A program made the position numbers and the translations under genes. 64,000 nt of DNA from Streptomyces sp. NRRL F-5126 (lineage in GTDB: Bacteria > Actinomycetota > Actinomycetes > Streptomycetales > Streptomycetaceae), in the NCBI RefSeq assembly GCF_000721265.1, contig NZ_JOFZ01000010.1:62001-126000 (forward strand), in the 5' to 3' direction. Positions 33,692-43,001 of this stretch are shown piece after piece; within the stretch, counting starts at the first letter, position 1; each line of letters opens with the position of its first letter. Below the pieces are notes generated by a model. It saw nothing but the letters and a program-made list of their open reading frames with translations. It searched no databases and was not told where the DNA came from.

Positions 33692-35556
33692 CCGCCGGTC
33701 CCCTTCTTGCGGTTGTTGAACTTCTGCTTGAGCTGCTGGAATCCGGCGCTGGTCTTGGCGAACTCCGTCTTGTCGTTGCCGTCGGTGGCCACGAAGTAGA
33801 GCCAGCCGTCGTTGGTCGGGTCGAGGACCGCGGAGATGGCGTCCTCGCCCGGGTTGTCGATGGGGCCAGGCGGCAGCCCCTTGCGCGTATAGGTGTTGTA
33901 CGGGTCGTGGTTGCTGTTGACCGCCGACTCGCTGATGTCGATGTTGCTCTGGCCCTTGAGGTAGTTGTAGGTCGAGTCGAGCTGGAGGCGCTGGTTCGTC
34001 CCCTGCGTGGCCGGGTCGAGCCGGTTGTAGATGACCTCCGCTATCTTGCGGAAGTCGTCCTTGGTCCTGCCCTCGGCCTGCACCAGGCTCGCCACCGTCA
34101 GCACTTGCCACGGGTTGTCGAGCCCGACCGACTTGGCCTTGTCGGGCAGCCCGTACTTGTCGTACTCGGCGCTCGCGCGGGCGACCATCTTCTTCAGCAC
34201 GTCCTCGGGCGTCGAGCTCTTGCCCACGGGGTAGCTCGCGGGGAAGAGGAAGCCTTCGAGCGGGTCCTTGATGTCCTTGCCGTCGTCGGCCCAGCTCGGC
34301 AGGCCGAGGGACTTCGCCTTCTTGAAGGCGACGGACTTCGTCGTGCCGGCCTTGAGCTTGAGCTGCTTGTCGATCATCGCGTAGACGGTGGCGTCGCGCG
34401 TGCCCTCGGGAATGATCAGCGAAGTGCGGCTCTTCGGGCTCAGCATGAGCGTGACGGCGCTCTTGCCCGACATCTGCTTCTTCAGCGTGTAGACGCCGGC
34501 CTGGATCGTGTTGCCCTTGGGGTCGTTGTTCTGCGCGACGACGAACGCGCCCGCGCTCTTGACCACGCCGTTCTTGACGAGGAGCGCCGCGATCTGCGAA
34601 CCGCTCGACCCGTCGGGGATCGTCACCTGCACCGTGCTCGTCCCGGAGCCCGCGTAGTCCGGCGGCGGGCCGAAATGGTCCTGATAGAACCCGTACCCGA
34701 AGTAGGCCGCGCCGCCGAGTCCGCCGGCCAGCACGACCGCGATGACGAGGCAGGCCGCGCCGCTGCGGCCCTTGCGCTTCTTGCCGGGGCCCGGGTCGCC
34801 GTCGTAGTCGGCCTCGTCGCCGTCGCCGTCATCGGCGTCCCCGCGCCTGCCCGCGCGGGGCAGGGGGGTGTCCTCGCCGGTGAAGAACGGGTGCGTCTCC
34901 TCCTGCGGCTCGTCGTCCCAGCCGCCGTCGTGCGCTCCTTCGGCGGCCGGCTCGGGCTCCGGTTCCGCCGCGGCCTGCTGCGGCACGGCCTGCTGCGGTC
35001 CGGTCTGCTGCGGTCCGCCGGTGTCCCAGCCGCCGCCGTACCCGGGACCGTACTGCGGCTGCTGGTACGCGTCCTGGCCCTGCGGGGCGTACTGCTGCGG
35101 CACGTGCTGCCCGTAGCGCGGGTCGTAGTCCCCGTAGCCCTGGCCGTCGCCGTAGCCCTGGCCCGGCTGCGCCGGGTAGTGCGGCTGTTCCGCGTACTGC
35201 TGCGGGTACTGCTGCTGGGGGTACTGCTGGTACGGGTACTGCTGCTGCGCGTACTGCTGCCCATCGGGCTGCTGCTGCGGGAAGTGCTGCTGGTACTGCT
35301 GTCCCGTCTCGTAGCCCTGCTGGTCCCGCGGGTACTGCTGGCCCTGCTGGGGAAACTGCTGCTGGTAGGGGTCGTTGCCCCCCGCGTACGGCTGCTGCTG
35401 CGCGTACTGCCCCTGGGCCCCTTGGGCCCCCTGGTTGTAGTACTGCGGATCCTGGCCGCCCTGGGGGGCCTGCTGCGCCGCCCACCCCTGCTCCCCGTAC
35501 AAGGGGTCCTCGGGGTGCCACGGTTCGGAGCCGGAGCTCCGGCCATAGTCGGTCAT
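33688..35556 (-). CDS. mltG: Endolytic transglycosylase MltG with a long Gln/Pro/Tyr-rich cytoplasmic tail
   Basis: Predicted 622 residues. It cleaves nascent peptidoglycan strands near the membrane. Residues 1 to about 200 are low-complexity, built of QQYPQ/QYAQQQ-type repeats. A charged segment follows, then one transmembrane helix (about 267-289, CLVIAVVLAGGLGGAAYFGY). The extracytoplasmic part has a LysM-like subdomain (TVQVTIPDGSSGSQIAALLV) and the YceG catalytic domain with EGFLFPASYPV and the catalytic glutamate E495 in LTVASLVQAEGR. I chose the ATG at 35556, starting MTDYGRSS. It overlaps aroE by ATGA. Confidence 0.95.
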   Translation of the reverse strand: MTDYGRSSGSEPWHPEDPLYGEQGWAAQQAPQGGQDPQYYNQGAQGAQGQYAQQQPYAGGNDPYQQQFPQQGQQYPRDQQGYETGQQYQQHFPQQQPDGQQYAQQQYPYQQYPQQQYPQQYAEQPHYPAQPGQGYGDGQGYGDYDPRYGQHVPQQYAPQGQDAYQQPQYGPGYGGGWDTGGPQQTGPQQAVPQQAAAEPEPEPAAEGAHDGGWDDEPQEETHPFFTGEDTPLPRAGRRGDADDGDGDEADYDGDPGPGKKRKGRSGAACLVIAVVLAGGLGGAAYFGYGFYQDHFGPPPDYAGSGTSTVQVTIPDGSSGSQIAALLVKNGVVKSAGAFVVAQNNDPKGNTIQAGVYTLKKQMSGKSAVTLMLSPKSRTSLIIPEGTRDATVYAMIDKQLKLKAGTTKSVAFKKAKSLGLPSWADDGKDIKDPLEGFLFPASYPVGKSSTPEDVLKKMVARASAEYDKYGLPDKAKSVGLDNPWQVLTVASLVQAEGRTKDDFRKIAEVIYNRLDPATQGTNQRLQLDSTYNYLKGQSNIDISESAVNSNHDPYNTYTRKGLPPGPIDNPGEDAISAVLDPTNDGWLYFVATDGNDKTEFAKTSAGFQQLKQKFNNRKKGTGG

Positions 35557-35683
35557 CGATCCCCAAACCAAGAAGCCGCGAGGGGAGGGCCGCCGTACTC
35601 GTGGCGCCGGCCGTTTCGCCTCTTTGTTGTGCGGCAGCTGTTCGAATGCCGTCGCAATCGGGCGGAACGTTACCGTACCGCGA

Positions 35684-36148
35684 TCAGCTGCCCACCTCGA
35701 CGGCCTCGCCAGGGGCCCTGCCCGAGGAGCGCTCGGTCTCCAGCGCGCTCTGCAGGATGACGACGGCCGCGGCCTGGTCGATCACGGACCTGCCCTTGCG
35801 GGAGTTCACGCCGGACGCCCGCAGGCCGCCCGCCGCCGTGACGGTGGACATGCGTTCGTCCACCAGGCGCACGGGGACGGGTGCCACGCCCTTGGCCACC
35901 TCGCGGGCGAACGCGCGTACCTTGGCCGCCGCCGGGCCCTCGCCGCCCCGCAGGGAGCGCGGCAGCCCGACGAGGACCTCAAGCGGCTCGTACTCGTCGA
36001 CCAGCGCCCGCAGCCGCCGGTGGGCGGCCGGGACGTCGCGTCCCGGCACGGTCTCCACCGGCGTCGCGAGGATCCCGTCGGGGTCGCACGAGGCGACCCC
36101 GATCCTGGCGTCCCCGACGTCGACCGCGAGGCGGCGGCCCCGCCTCAC
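35684..36148 (-). CDS. ruvX: RuvX/YqgF family pre-16S rRNA endonuclease or Holliday-junction resolvase
   Basis: Predicted 154 residues with the RNase H-like fold: [20 protein letters not shown] with the first acidic residue, [31 protein letters not shown] and [16 protein letters not shown] with the last aspartate. YqgF proteins process pre-16S rRNA and have been proposed as junction resolvases. Its GTG start overlaps the alaS stop (GTGA). Confidence 0.95.
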   Translation of the reverse strand: MRRGRRLAVDVGDARIGVASCDPDGILATPVETVPGRDVPAAHRRLRALVDEYEPLEVLVGLPRSLRGGEGPAAAKVRAFAREVAKGVAPVPVRLVDERMSTVTAAGGLRASGVNSRKGRSVIDQAAAVVILQSALETERSSGRAPGEAVEVGS

Positions 36149-38817
36149 GAGGTCTCGGCCACCAGACGCTCGACGGCGGCCATGGCGTCACCGATGGCGG
36201 CCGCGTTCTGCCCGCCGCCCTGGGCCACGTCCGGCTTGCCGCCGCCTCCGCCGCCCAGCGTCTTGGCCGCCGTGCGTACCAGGTCGCCGGCGCGCAGGCC
36301 GCGCTCGCGGGCGCCCTCGTTGGTGGCGATCACGGTCAGCGGGCGCCCGTTCGCGGTGGTGAACAGGGCGACCACGGCCGGCCTCGACGCGGGGATGCGG
36401 CCGCGCACGTCGAGGACGAGCCTGCGCAGGTCGTCGGCGCCCGTGCCGTCCGGCACCTGGCCCGTGACGAGGGCCGTGCCGTGCACGTCCCTGGCTCCGG
36501 CGGCCAGCTCCCCCGCGGCGGCGAGTACCTTCTCCGCGCGGAACTTCTCGATCTCCTTCTCCGCGTCCTTCAGCTTCCCGAGCATGCCGGAGACCCGCTC
36601 GGGCAGTTCGTCGGGCCGGGCGCCCTTGATGAGCTCCTGGAGCTGCGCGACGACCGTGTGCTCCTTCGCGAGGAAGCTGTAGGCGTCGACGCCGACCAGG
36701 GCCTCGATGCGGCGGACTCCGGAGCCGATGGACGACTCGCCGAGCAGCTTCACCAGGCCGAGCTGGGCGGTGTTGTGCACGTGCGTGCCGCCGCAGAGCT
36801 CCTTGGAGTAGTCGCCGATCGTCACGACGCGCACCCGCTCGCCGTACTTCTCGCCGAACTCGGCGATCGCGCCCTGCTTCTTGGCGTCGTCGATGCCCAT
36901 CACCTCGGCCTGGACGTCCAGGTCGCGGCTGAGCACCTCGTTGATCTTCTGCTCGACGTCGACGAGCACCGTGCCGGGCACGGCGGCCGGCGAGCCGAAG
37001 TCGAAGCGGAAGCGGCCCGGGCTGTTCTCGGACCCGGCCTGGGCGGCCGTCGGGCCGAGGGCGTCGCGCAGGGCCTGGTGCGTGAGGTGCGTGGCACTGT
37101 GGGCGCGTGCGATGGCGCGGCGGCGGTGCACGTCGATGGCGGCGTGCGCGGGAGCGCCCACCGTCACCTCGCCGACCTGCACGGTGCCCTTGTGCACGTA
37201 CACGCCGGGCACGGGCTGCTGCACGTCGCGCACCTCCACGACGGCGCCGGTGTCGAGCCTGATGCGGCCCTGGTCGGCGAGCTGGCCGCCGCCCTCGGCG
37301 TAGAACGGGGTGCGGTCGAGCACGACCTCGACGTCGTCACCCTCGGAAGCGGCCGGGGAGGAGGCCCCGTCCACGAGGAGGCCGACGACCGTCGACTCGC
37401 CGGCGGTGTGCTGGTAGCCGGTGAACTCGGTGGCGCCGTGGGCGTCGGCGACCTCGCGGTAGGCCGACATGTCGGCGTGGCCCGACTTCTTGGCCCTGGC
37501 GTCGGCCTTGGCGCGCTCCCGCTGCTCCTTCATCAGGCGGCGGAAGCCGTCCTCGTCCACGGACAGCCCCTGCTCGGCGGCCATCTCCAGGGTGAGGTCG
37601 ATCGGGAAGCCCCAGGTGTCGTGGAGCAGGAACGCCTTGTCGCCGGAGAGCACCGAGGCGCCGGCGGACTTGGTGTCCGTGACGGCGGTGTCGAGAATGT
37701 TGGTACCGGCCCTGAGTGTCTTGAGGAACGCGGCCTCCTCGGCGAGGGCGACCGTCTCGATGCGCCCCCGGTCGCTCTCCAGCTCCGGGTACTGCTGACC
37801 CATCATCCGGATGACGGTGTCGACGAGTTCAGCGACGACCGGGCCGGTGGCGCCGAGCAGGCGCATGTTGCGGATCGCGCGGCGCATGATGCGGCGCAGC
37901 ACGTAGCCGCGGCCCTCGTTGCCGGGGCTGACGCCGTCGCCGATGAGCATCACGGACGTGCGCATGTGGTCGGTGACGACGCGCAGCGACACGTCCGAGG
38001 CGTGGTCGGCGCCGTAGCGGACGCCCGTCAGCTCGGTGGCCTTCTCGATGACCGCCATGGACGTGTCGATCTCGTACATGTTCTGCACGCCCTGCAGGAT
38101 CATCGCGAGGCGTTCGAGGCCCATGCCGGTGTCGATGTTCTGCTGCGGCAGGTCGCCGAGGATCTCGAAGTCCTCCTTGCCGGTGCCCTCGCCGCGGATG
38201 TACTGCATGAAGACCAGGTTCCAGATCTCCACGTAGCGCTCGTCGTTGACGGCGGGGCCGCCCTCGGCGCCGAGTTCGGGGCCGCGGTCGTAGAAGATCT
38301 CCGAGGACGGGCCGCAGGGTCCGGGCACGCCCATGGACCAGAAGTTGTCCTTCTTGCCCAGGCGCTGGATGCGCTCGGCGGGGAAGCCGACGACCTCGCG
38401 CCAGATGCGCTCGGCCTCGTCGTCGTCCTGGTACACCGTGACCCACAGCCGGTCGGGGTCGAGCCCGTAGCCGCCGTCGTCCTGCGAGGTGGTGAGCAGC
38501 TCCCAGGCGAGCTTCGCGGCGCCCTCCTTGAAGTAGTCGCCGAAGGAGAAGTTGCCGCACATCTGGAAGAACGTGCCGTGCCTCGTGGTCTTGCCGACCT
38601 CTTCGATGTCCGGGGTGCGCACGCACTTCTGGACGCTGGTGGCCCGCTCGAACGGGGGCTTGACCTCGCCCAGGAAGTACGGCTTGAAGGGCACCATGCC
38701 GGCCGGGACCAGCAGCAGAGTCGGGTCGTCCGCGATGAGCGACGCCGAAGGGACGACGGCGTGCCCGCGCTCCTCGAAGAAGCTCAGCCAGCGGCGGCGA
38801 ATTTCTGCCGACTCCAT
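36145..38817 (-). CDS. alaS: Alanyl-tRNA synthetase
   Basis: Predicted 890 residues. It charges tRNA-Ala and edits misacylated Ser/Gly. The class II catalytic core begins [20 protein letters not shown] and contains [19 protein letters not shown] and [12 protein letters not shown]. The editing domain has the zinc motif [12 protein letters not shown] (HxxxH) with [13 protein letters not shown] later. The C-terminal glycine-rich DHHA1/C-Ala domain ends [14 protein letters not shown]. It overlaps the upstream DUF6167 gene by one base and ruvX by four. Confidence 0.99.
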   Translation of the reverse strand: MESAEIRRRWLSFFEERGHAVVPSASLIADDPTLLLVPAGMVPFKPYFLGEVKPPFERATSVQKCVRTPDIEEVGKTTRHGTFFQMCGNFSFGDYFKEGAAKLAWELLTTSQDDGGYGLDPDRLWVTVYQDDDEAERIWREVVGFPAERIQRLGKKDNFWSMGVPGPCGPSSEIFYDRGPELGAEGGPAVNDERYVEIWNLVFMQYIRGEGTGKEDFEILGDLPQQNIDTGMGLERLAMILQGVQNMYEIDTSMAVIEKATELTGVRYGADHASDVSLRVVTDHMRTSVMLIGDGVSPGNEGRGYVLRRIMRRAIRNMRLLGATGPVVAELVDTVIRMMGQQYPELESDRGRIETVALAEEAAFLKTLRAGTNILDTAVTDTKSAGASVLSGDKAFLLHDTWGFPIDLTLEMAAEQGLSVDEDGFRRLMKEQRERAKADARAKKSGHADMSAYREVADAHGATEFTGYQHTAGESTVVGLLVDGASSPAASEGDDVEVVLDRTPFYAEGGGQLADQGRIRLDTGAVVEVRDVQQPVPGVYVHKGTVQVGEVTVGAPAHAAIDVHRRRAIARAHSATHLTHQALRDALGPTAAQAGSENSPGRFRFDFGSPAAVPGTVLVDVEQKINEVLSRDLDVQAEVMGIDDAKKQGAIAEFGEKYGERVRVVTIGDYSKELCGGTHVHNTAQLGLVKLLGESSIGSGVRRIEALVGVDAYSFLAKEHTVVAQLQELIKGARPDELPERVSGMLGKLKDAEKEIEKFRAEKVLAAAGELAAGARDVHGTALVTGQVPDGTGADDLRRLVLDVRGRIPASRPAVVALFTTANGRPLTVIATNEGARERGLRAGDLVRTAAKTLGGGGGGKPDVAQGGGQNAAAIGDAMAAVERLVAETS

Positions 38818-39164
38818 CAGTGGTCCTCATTCCGGTTGTGTTCTTCGGTGCTTCTGCGGGCGGTGCGGGCGTCTGCCGCGCCGCGTACGGCCCTGGCGAG
38901 CCGGGGTGGTTCGGAAACGGGCAGCGCGGGGCGCTCGGACGCCTCGATGCCGAGCGCCTCGCCCAGTTCCGCCTCGCGGCTGACCATCCCGGTCCTGACG
39001 TCGAGCGCGAAGTCCCTGAGCCGGTGGCCCGCTTCGACGGCCCTGTTCGCGGCCTGCGCCGCGAGGCTCTCCGGCGTCAGCTGCCTGATCTTGCGGTTGA
39101 CCTTGGTGGTGGCCCACACGCCGGCCGCTGCGCCCGCGGTGAACCAGAACGTACGGCGGAACAT
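38817..39164 (-). CDS. DUF6167 family small membrane-associated protein
   Basis: Predicted 115 residues. The N terminus is a short hydrophobic segment ([20 protein letters not shown]) followed by a basic helical region ([20 protein letters not shown]) and a charged tail. Function unknown. It overlaps alaS by one base (TGATG) and lies 7 bp after the DUF948 gene, so it is part of the alaS transcript. This small pair upstream of alaS is, from memory, conserved in Streptomyces. Confidence 0.85.
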   Translation of the reverse strand: MFRRTFWFTAGAAAGVWATTKVNRKIRQLTPESLAAQAANRAVEAGHRLRDFALDVRTGMVSREAELGEALGIEASERPALPVSEPPRLARAVRGAADARTARRSTEEHNRNEDH

Positions 39165-39171
39165 CGCTGGA

Positions 39172-39603
39172 TCAGCCCTTCTTCTTCCTGCGCCGCGCCC
39201 CGGATACGGTGCGGCCGACGATCACCTGGCGGGGCCCCGGCACCCGTTGGGGCTCCTGCGACCTGCGCGACATCGCCTGGCGAACGCCGTAGCCGAAGGC
39301 CGCGACCTTGACCAGCGGGCCGCCGAAGGTGGACGCGACCGTCGACGAGAGCGCCGACGCGTTGGAGGTGACTTCCTGCACGTCGGACGCGATCGAGTCG
39401 ACACGCTCCAGCTGGGTCTGCGCCGTGCGCACCGTCGCGGACGCGTCCGCGAGCAGCGGCACCGCCTGTTCCGTCACGTCCGCCACGAGCTTGGTGGTCG
39501 CCTTGAGCGTCTGCGCCAGCCTCGCCAGCGCCACGGCGAGGAAGGCGACGAGGATCGCCCAGAACACGGCCACCAGGATCCCGGCCACCTCTCCACCGGT
39601 CAC
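39172..39603 (-). CDS. DUF948 family membrane protein
   Basis: Predicted 143 residues. One N-terminal transmembrane helix (VAGILVAVFWAILVAFLAVA) is followed by a long amphipathic/coiled-coil helix (LARLAQTLKATTKLVADVTE and on to about residue 80). The C terminus is strongly basic (GARRRKKKG). The family resembles a general-stress membrane protein of unknown function. The GTG at 39603 follows directly from the helix start. It is the first gene of the DUF948-DUF6167-alaS-ruvX unit. Confidence 0.85.
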   Translation of the reverse strand: MTGGEVAGILVAVFWAILVAFLAVALARLAQTLKATTKLVADVTEQAVPLLADASATVRTAQTQLERVDSIASDVQEVTSNASALSSTVASTFGGPLVKVAAFGYGVRQAMSRRSQEPQRVPGPRQVIVGRTVSGARRRKKKG

Positions 39604-39732
39604 ACCGCACCGCTTCCTGCTTGGTCGCGGACGCCTGACAGGGTCCGCAAAGTCGTGCTCCGACCCTATCGCGGCGCGGTCCGCCCCCCGAACCGCATTA
39701 CGGTCCTGCACGGGCGCGCCTGTCAAGACCGA

Positions 39733-39762
39733 TTGTACGGAACGGGACCACCTCAGTACGCT
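39733..39762 (+). promoter_or_regulatory. Putative promoter of the NB-ARC gene, giving a nearly leaderless transcript
   Basis: TTGTAC (39733-39738) and TACGCT (39757-39762) are separated by 18 bp. A start about seven bases downstream would be near 39769, three bases before the ATG at 39772. No Shine-Dalgarno sequence is visible. Confidence 0.45.
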
Positions 39763-39771
39763 CTGTGTTTC

Positions 39772-41967
39772 ATGCACGGCACATCCGGAGCGGACAGCGG
39801 CCACGGCGCTCCCGGGCGGACGCGGCCCGGCAACCTCCCCGCCGAGTTGTCGACGTTCGTCGGGCGGGACGGCGAACTCGCCGATCTGGTGGGACTGCTG
39901 GAGAGCGGCCAGGACCGGCTCCTCACGGTCGTGGGGGTCGGCGGGGTCGGCAAGACGCGGCTCGCTCTGCGGGCGGCGGCGGAAGCGGCGCGCTCGGACT
40001 CCGGGCAAAAACGGTACTGCGACGGTGTCTGGCTCGTGGAGCTGGCGGCGCTGCGCGACGGGGACCTCGTCGACCACGCGTTCGCCGACGCGCTCGGCCT
40101 GACCGACCAGAGCCCGAGGCCCACGCGCGACGTACTCGGAGAGTTCCTTGCGGAACGCGAGGCACTGCTGGTCGTCGACGGCTTCGAGCAGCTGGCGGAC
40201 GCGTGCGCCGCGGCCCTGCGTGACCTCCTGCGGCGCGCGCCCGGGCTGCGCGTCCTCGCGACGGGGCGCAGACAGCTGAGCGTCGAGGGCGAGCGGACCG
40301 TGGCGCTCGCGCCGCTGCCGCCCGAACAGGCCCGGGAGCTGTTCGTGGCGCGTGGCGCCGCGCGGGTGCCGGGCTTTTGGCCGTCGGCGACCGACGACTG
40401 CGCGATCGCGGAGGTGTGCGCGCGTCTCGACGGCATCCCGCTGGCGCTCGAACTGGCCGCGGGACGGCTGGCCGCGCTCTCGCCCGACCAGCTGCTCGCC
40501 CGGCTCGACGACCGGTTCGCGCTGCTCAAGGACGGCGGCAGGGGCGCGCTGCCCCGCCACAGGACCCTGCGTACGGCCATCGGCTGGAGCCACGAGCTGT
40601 GCACGCCGCGGGAGCGCCTGCTGTGGGCGCGGCTCTCGGTCTTCCCCGGCCCGTTCGACCTGGACGCGGCGGAGTACGTGTGCGGCGGCCCCGACCTGCC
40701 GGCCGACGAGGTGCTCGACCTGCTCGGCGCGCTGATCGACCAGTCGCTGGTGATCAGGGATGCCACGCCCGCCGGTGTCCGCTACCGGATGCTGGCGACC
40801 GTGCGCGCCTACGGCGCCCAGTGGCTGGAGGAGGTGGGCGACGCCGACCTGCGGCGCAGGCTGCACCGCGACTGGTACGTGGGGCTCGCCACCTGGTACG
40901 AGCTCGACTGGTACGGGCCGCGCCAGGAGGAGGTCGCCGCGGGCACGGAGAGCGCGATGCCCAACCTGCGCGCGGCGCTCGACCTGTGCCTGGCCACGCC
41001 CGAGGAGGCGCACATCGGGCAGCACCTCGCGGGCACCCTGTGGTTCTACTGGGCGGGCTGCGGCCGCCTCGCCGAGGGCAGGCACTGGCTCGACCGCGCG
41101 CTGTCCTGGGCGTCGACGCGCAACGACGGCGCGCGGCTGAAGGCTCTGTGGGTGCAGGGCTACGTGTCGCTGCTGCAGGGCGACACGACGGCGGCGGTCG
41201 GCGCGCTGCACGAGTGCCGCCGCGAGTCGCTGCGCACGGGCGACGAGCTGGCGTACGCCTACGCCGTGCACCGGATGGGGTGCCTCGCGCTGCTGACGGA
41301 CGACATGCCGCGCGCCGAGCACCTGCTGGGCGCGGCGCTGCGCGCCTACCGCGAGCTCGGGGAGGTCAACAGCAACGTGCTGATGGCCCAGGCCGAGCTG
41401 GCGATGGCGCTCGCGTTCCAGGGCGACCTCGACCGCGCGGTGGCGGAGTGCGTCCTGCTGCGCGAGGCGTGTGAGGACAGCGGGGAGCGGTGGGCGCGCG
41501 CCTACGCACTGTACGTGCTGGCGTACGCCGAGTGGGAGCACGGCGGGTACCTGGCGGCACGCGGACTGCTGGCGGAGTGCCTGACGATCAACCACTCCTT
41601 CCACGACCTGGTGGGACTGGTGCTGGCGATGGAGCTGGTGGCGCTGGTGTCGGCGAGCGAGGGCGACGCGGCGGAGGCCGCCGTGCTGCACGGGGCGGCG
41701 TCGCAGCTGTGGGACTCGGTCGGCCTGCCGCTGTTCGGCTCGCGCTTCTTCGGGGCGCCGCAGGCGCTGTGCGAGCGGCGGAGCCGCGAGGAGCTGGGGG
41801 CCGCCCGGTACGCGGCGTGCGTGGAGCGCGGCAGGCGCCTGCCGGTGCCCGAGGCGGTGGCGAGAGCGCTGCGGGGGCCCGGCGGGCAGGCGCGGGAAGG
41901 GGATGCGGACGCCGGCGCCGAGGCGGGCGAGGCACGGTCCGGGCCCGCGGCGTCCAGGGAGAGCTGA
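39772..41967 (+). CDS. NB-ARC/TPR ATPase regulator lacking a DNA-binding domain
   Basis: Predicted 731 residues of the AfsR/AP-ATPase class. Walker A is VVGVGGVGKTRLALRAAA (GVGGVGKT at about 55-62). Walker B is ALLVVDGFEQL (about 131-141), sensor-like VLATGRRQLSVEGE follows, and the ARC motif is LDGIPLALELAAGRLAALS. A winged-helix-like segment (TLRTAIGWSHELCTPRERLL) and a long helical C terminus with TPR-like repeats (about 400-690) complete it. Relatives normally carry an N-terminal SARP or C-terminal LuxR domain, and none is seen here. It is isolated on the plus strand between DUF948 and rpsD. The role is unknown. Confidence 0.85.
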   Translation: MHGTSGADSGHGAPGRTRPGNLPAELSTFVGRDGELADLVGLLESGQDRLLTVVGVGGVGKTRLALRAAAEAARSDSGQKRYCDGVWLVELAALRDGDLVDHAFADALGLTDQSPRPTRDVLGEFLAEREALLVVDGFEQLADACAAALRDLLRRAPGLRVLATGRRQLSVEGERTVALAPLPPEQARELFVARGAARVPGFWPSATDDCAIAEVCARLDGIPLALELAAGRLAALSPDQLLARLDDRFALLKDGGRGALPRHRTLRTAIGWSHELCTPRERLLWARLSVFPGPFDLDAAEYVCGGPDLPADEVLDLLGALIDQSLVIRDATPAGVRYRMLATVRAYGAQWLEEVGDADLRRRLHRDWYVGLATWYELDWYGPRQEEVAAGTESAMPNLRAALDLCLATPEEAHIGQHLAGTLWFYWAGCGRLAEGRHWLDRALSWASTRNDGARLKALWVQGYVSLLQGDTTAAVGALHECRRESLRTGDELAYAYAVHRMGCLALLTDDMPRAEHLLGAALRAYRELGEVNSNVLMAQAELAMALAFQGDLDRAVAECVLLREACEDSGERWARAYALYVLAYAEWEHGGYLAARGLLAECLTINHSFHDLVGLVLAMELVALVSASEGDAAEAAVLHGAASQLWDSVGLPLFGSRFFGAPQALCERRSREELGAARYAACVERGRRLPVPEAVARALRGPGGQAREGDADAGAEAGEARSGPAASRES

Positions 41968-42012
41968 GGCCGGCGGCGTCCGGGCGGCAGGACGGGGCCC
42001 GGGAACGGCGAG

Positions 42013-42056
42013 GGCCCGCCGGCTCCCCGCCGAGGTGGGCGGGGTGCCTGCGGGCC
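42013..42056. terminator. Nested double hairpin between the convergent NB-ARC gene and rpsD
   Basis: Outer 7-bp arms (42013-42019, 42050-42056) enclose an inner perfect 7-bp hairpin (42025-42031, 42038-42044). It probably terminates both transcripts. Confidence 0.75.
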
Positions 42057-42088
42057 TTCGGGGCGCGTGGCGCGGGTACGGCGTCCGC

Positions 42089-42703
42089 TCAGCGGGCGTA
42101 GTACTCGACGACGAGCTGCTCGTCGCAGATCACGGGGACTTCCTTGCGCTGCGGGTCGCGGTCCAGGCGGAACGCCAGGGCCTTCAGGTTGACCTGCAGG
42201 TAGCGCGGGGTCTCGCCCTCGGTGTCGTTGCCGCCCTCGCGGGCCACCTGGAAGGGGACCTTGCTGCGGCTGCGCTCGCGGACCATCACGACGTCGTCGG
42301 GACGGACACGGAACGACGGCTTGTCGACCTTGTGGCCGTTGACCTCGATGTGGCCGTGGACGACCATCTGGCGGGCCTGGTAGATGGTCTTGGCGATGCC
42401 GGAGCGCAGGACGAGCGCGTCCAGGCGGCGCTCCAGCTCGATGACCAGGGCCTCGCCGGTCTTGCCCTCGGCCTTGCGTGCGCGGTCGTAGGCGCGGGCC
42501 ATCTGGCGCTCGCTGATGTCGTACTGCGCGCGCAGGCGCTGCTTCTCCAGCAGACGGACCTTGTAGTCGCTGTTCTGCTTGCGGCCGCGGCCGTGCTCGC
42601 CCGGCGGGTAGGGACGGGCCTCGAAGTACTTGACGGCCTTCGGCGTCAGCGCGATACCGAGCGCGCGTGACTTCTTGACCTTGGGACGCGACTGGTTAGG
42701 CAC
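42089..42703 (-). CDS. rpsD: 30S ribosomal protein S4, zinc-free type
   Basis: Predicted 204 residues. It nucleates 16S rRNA folding. The N-terminal part (PNQSRPKVKKSRALGIALTP) lacks the CxxC-type zinc cysteines found in many S4 proteins, so this is the C-minus form. The S4 domain follows (RRLDALVLRSGIAKTIYQAR, then QMVVHGHIEVNGHKVDKPS). The GTG at 42703 is preceded by GGAGGTCCGGAG. A 298-bp leader separates it from rarA; I see no recognisable regulatory RNA in it. Confidence 0.98.
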   Translation of the reverse strand: MPNQSRPKVKKSRALGIALTPKAVKYFEARPYPPGEHGRGRKQNSDYKVRLLEKQRLRAQYDISERQMARAYDRARKAEGKTGEALVIELERRLDALVLRSGIAKTIYQARQMVVHGHIEVNGHKVDKPSFRVRPDDVVMVRERSRSKVPFQVAREGGNDTEGETPRYLQVNLKALAFRLDRDPQRKEVPVICDEQLVVEYYAR

Positions 42704-43001
42704 GTTCTCCGGACCTCCATGCAGGTTGGTTGGGCTCACCTTGTTCAAGGAGATCGCGTGTCTCACCCTGGGAACACCAGGAGCATCACGGACAGCCCCG
42801 GCAAGAAGCGGGGCACCGAATCGACGGAGGTCCGATCAGCTCATGGTCAGCCGCGTCCCTGTCCTCGACATCGGTTCCGGGAACGTCTGCCGTGGACAAC
42901 GGGCCTGAGATCGCCCGGATGCCGTCAGCAGCCGGGCGCACACGAACTCTCGTACAGGGTACATGCCCGTCGGCAGTGCTCCGTCCCGCCCCCGGCGGGG
43001 C

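Noticed and set aside
35100..35420. CTG/GCTG trinucleotide repeat as a mobile or regulatory element
   Set aside because: The repetition is fully explained by the Gln/Tyr/Pro-rich N terminus of MltG encoded on the minus strand.
35881..39771. Long plus-strand frame running into the NB-ARC gene
   Set aside because: The part before 39772 is antisense to alaS and neighbours; homologous sequence begins only at the ATG at 39772.
42704..43001. S4-binding autoregulatory leader or small RNA in the rpsD 5' region
   Set aside because: Only a 6-bp hairpin and no recognisable known leader structure is seen; a 298-bp leader alone is not evidence.
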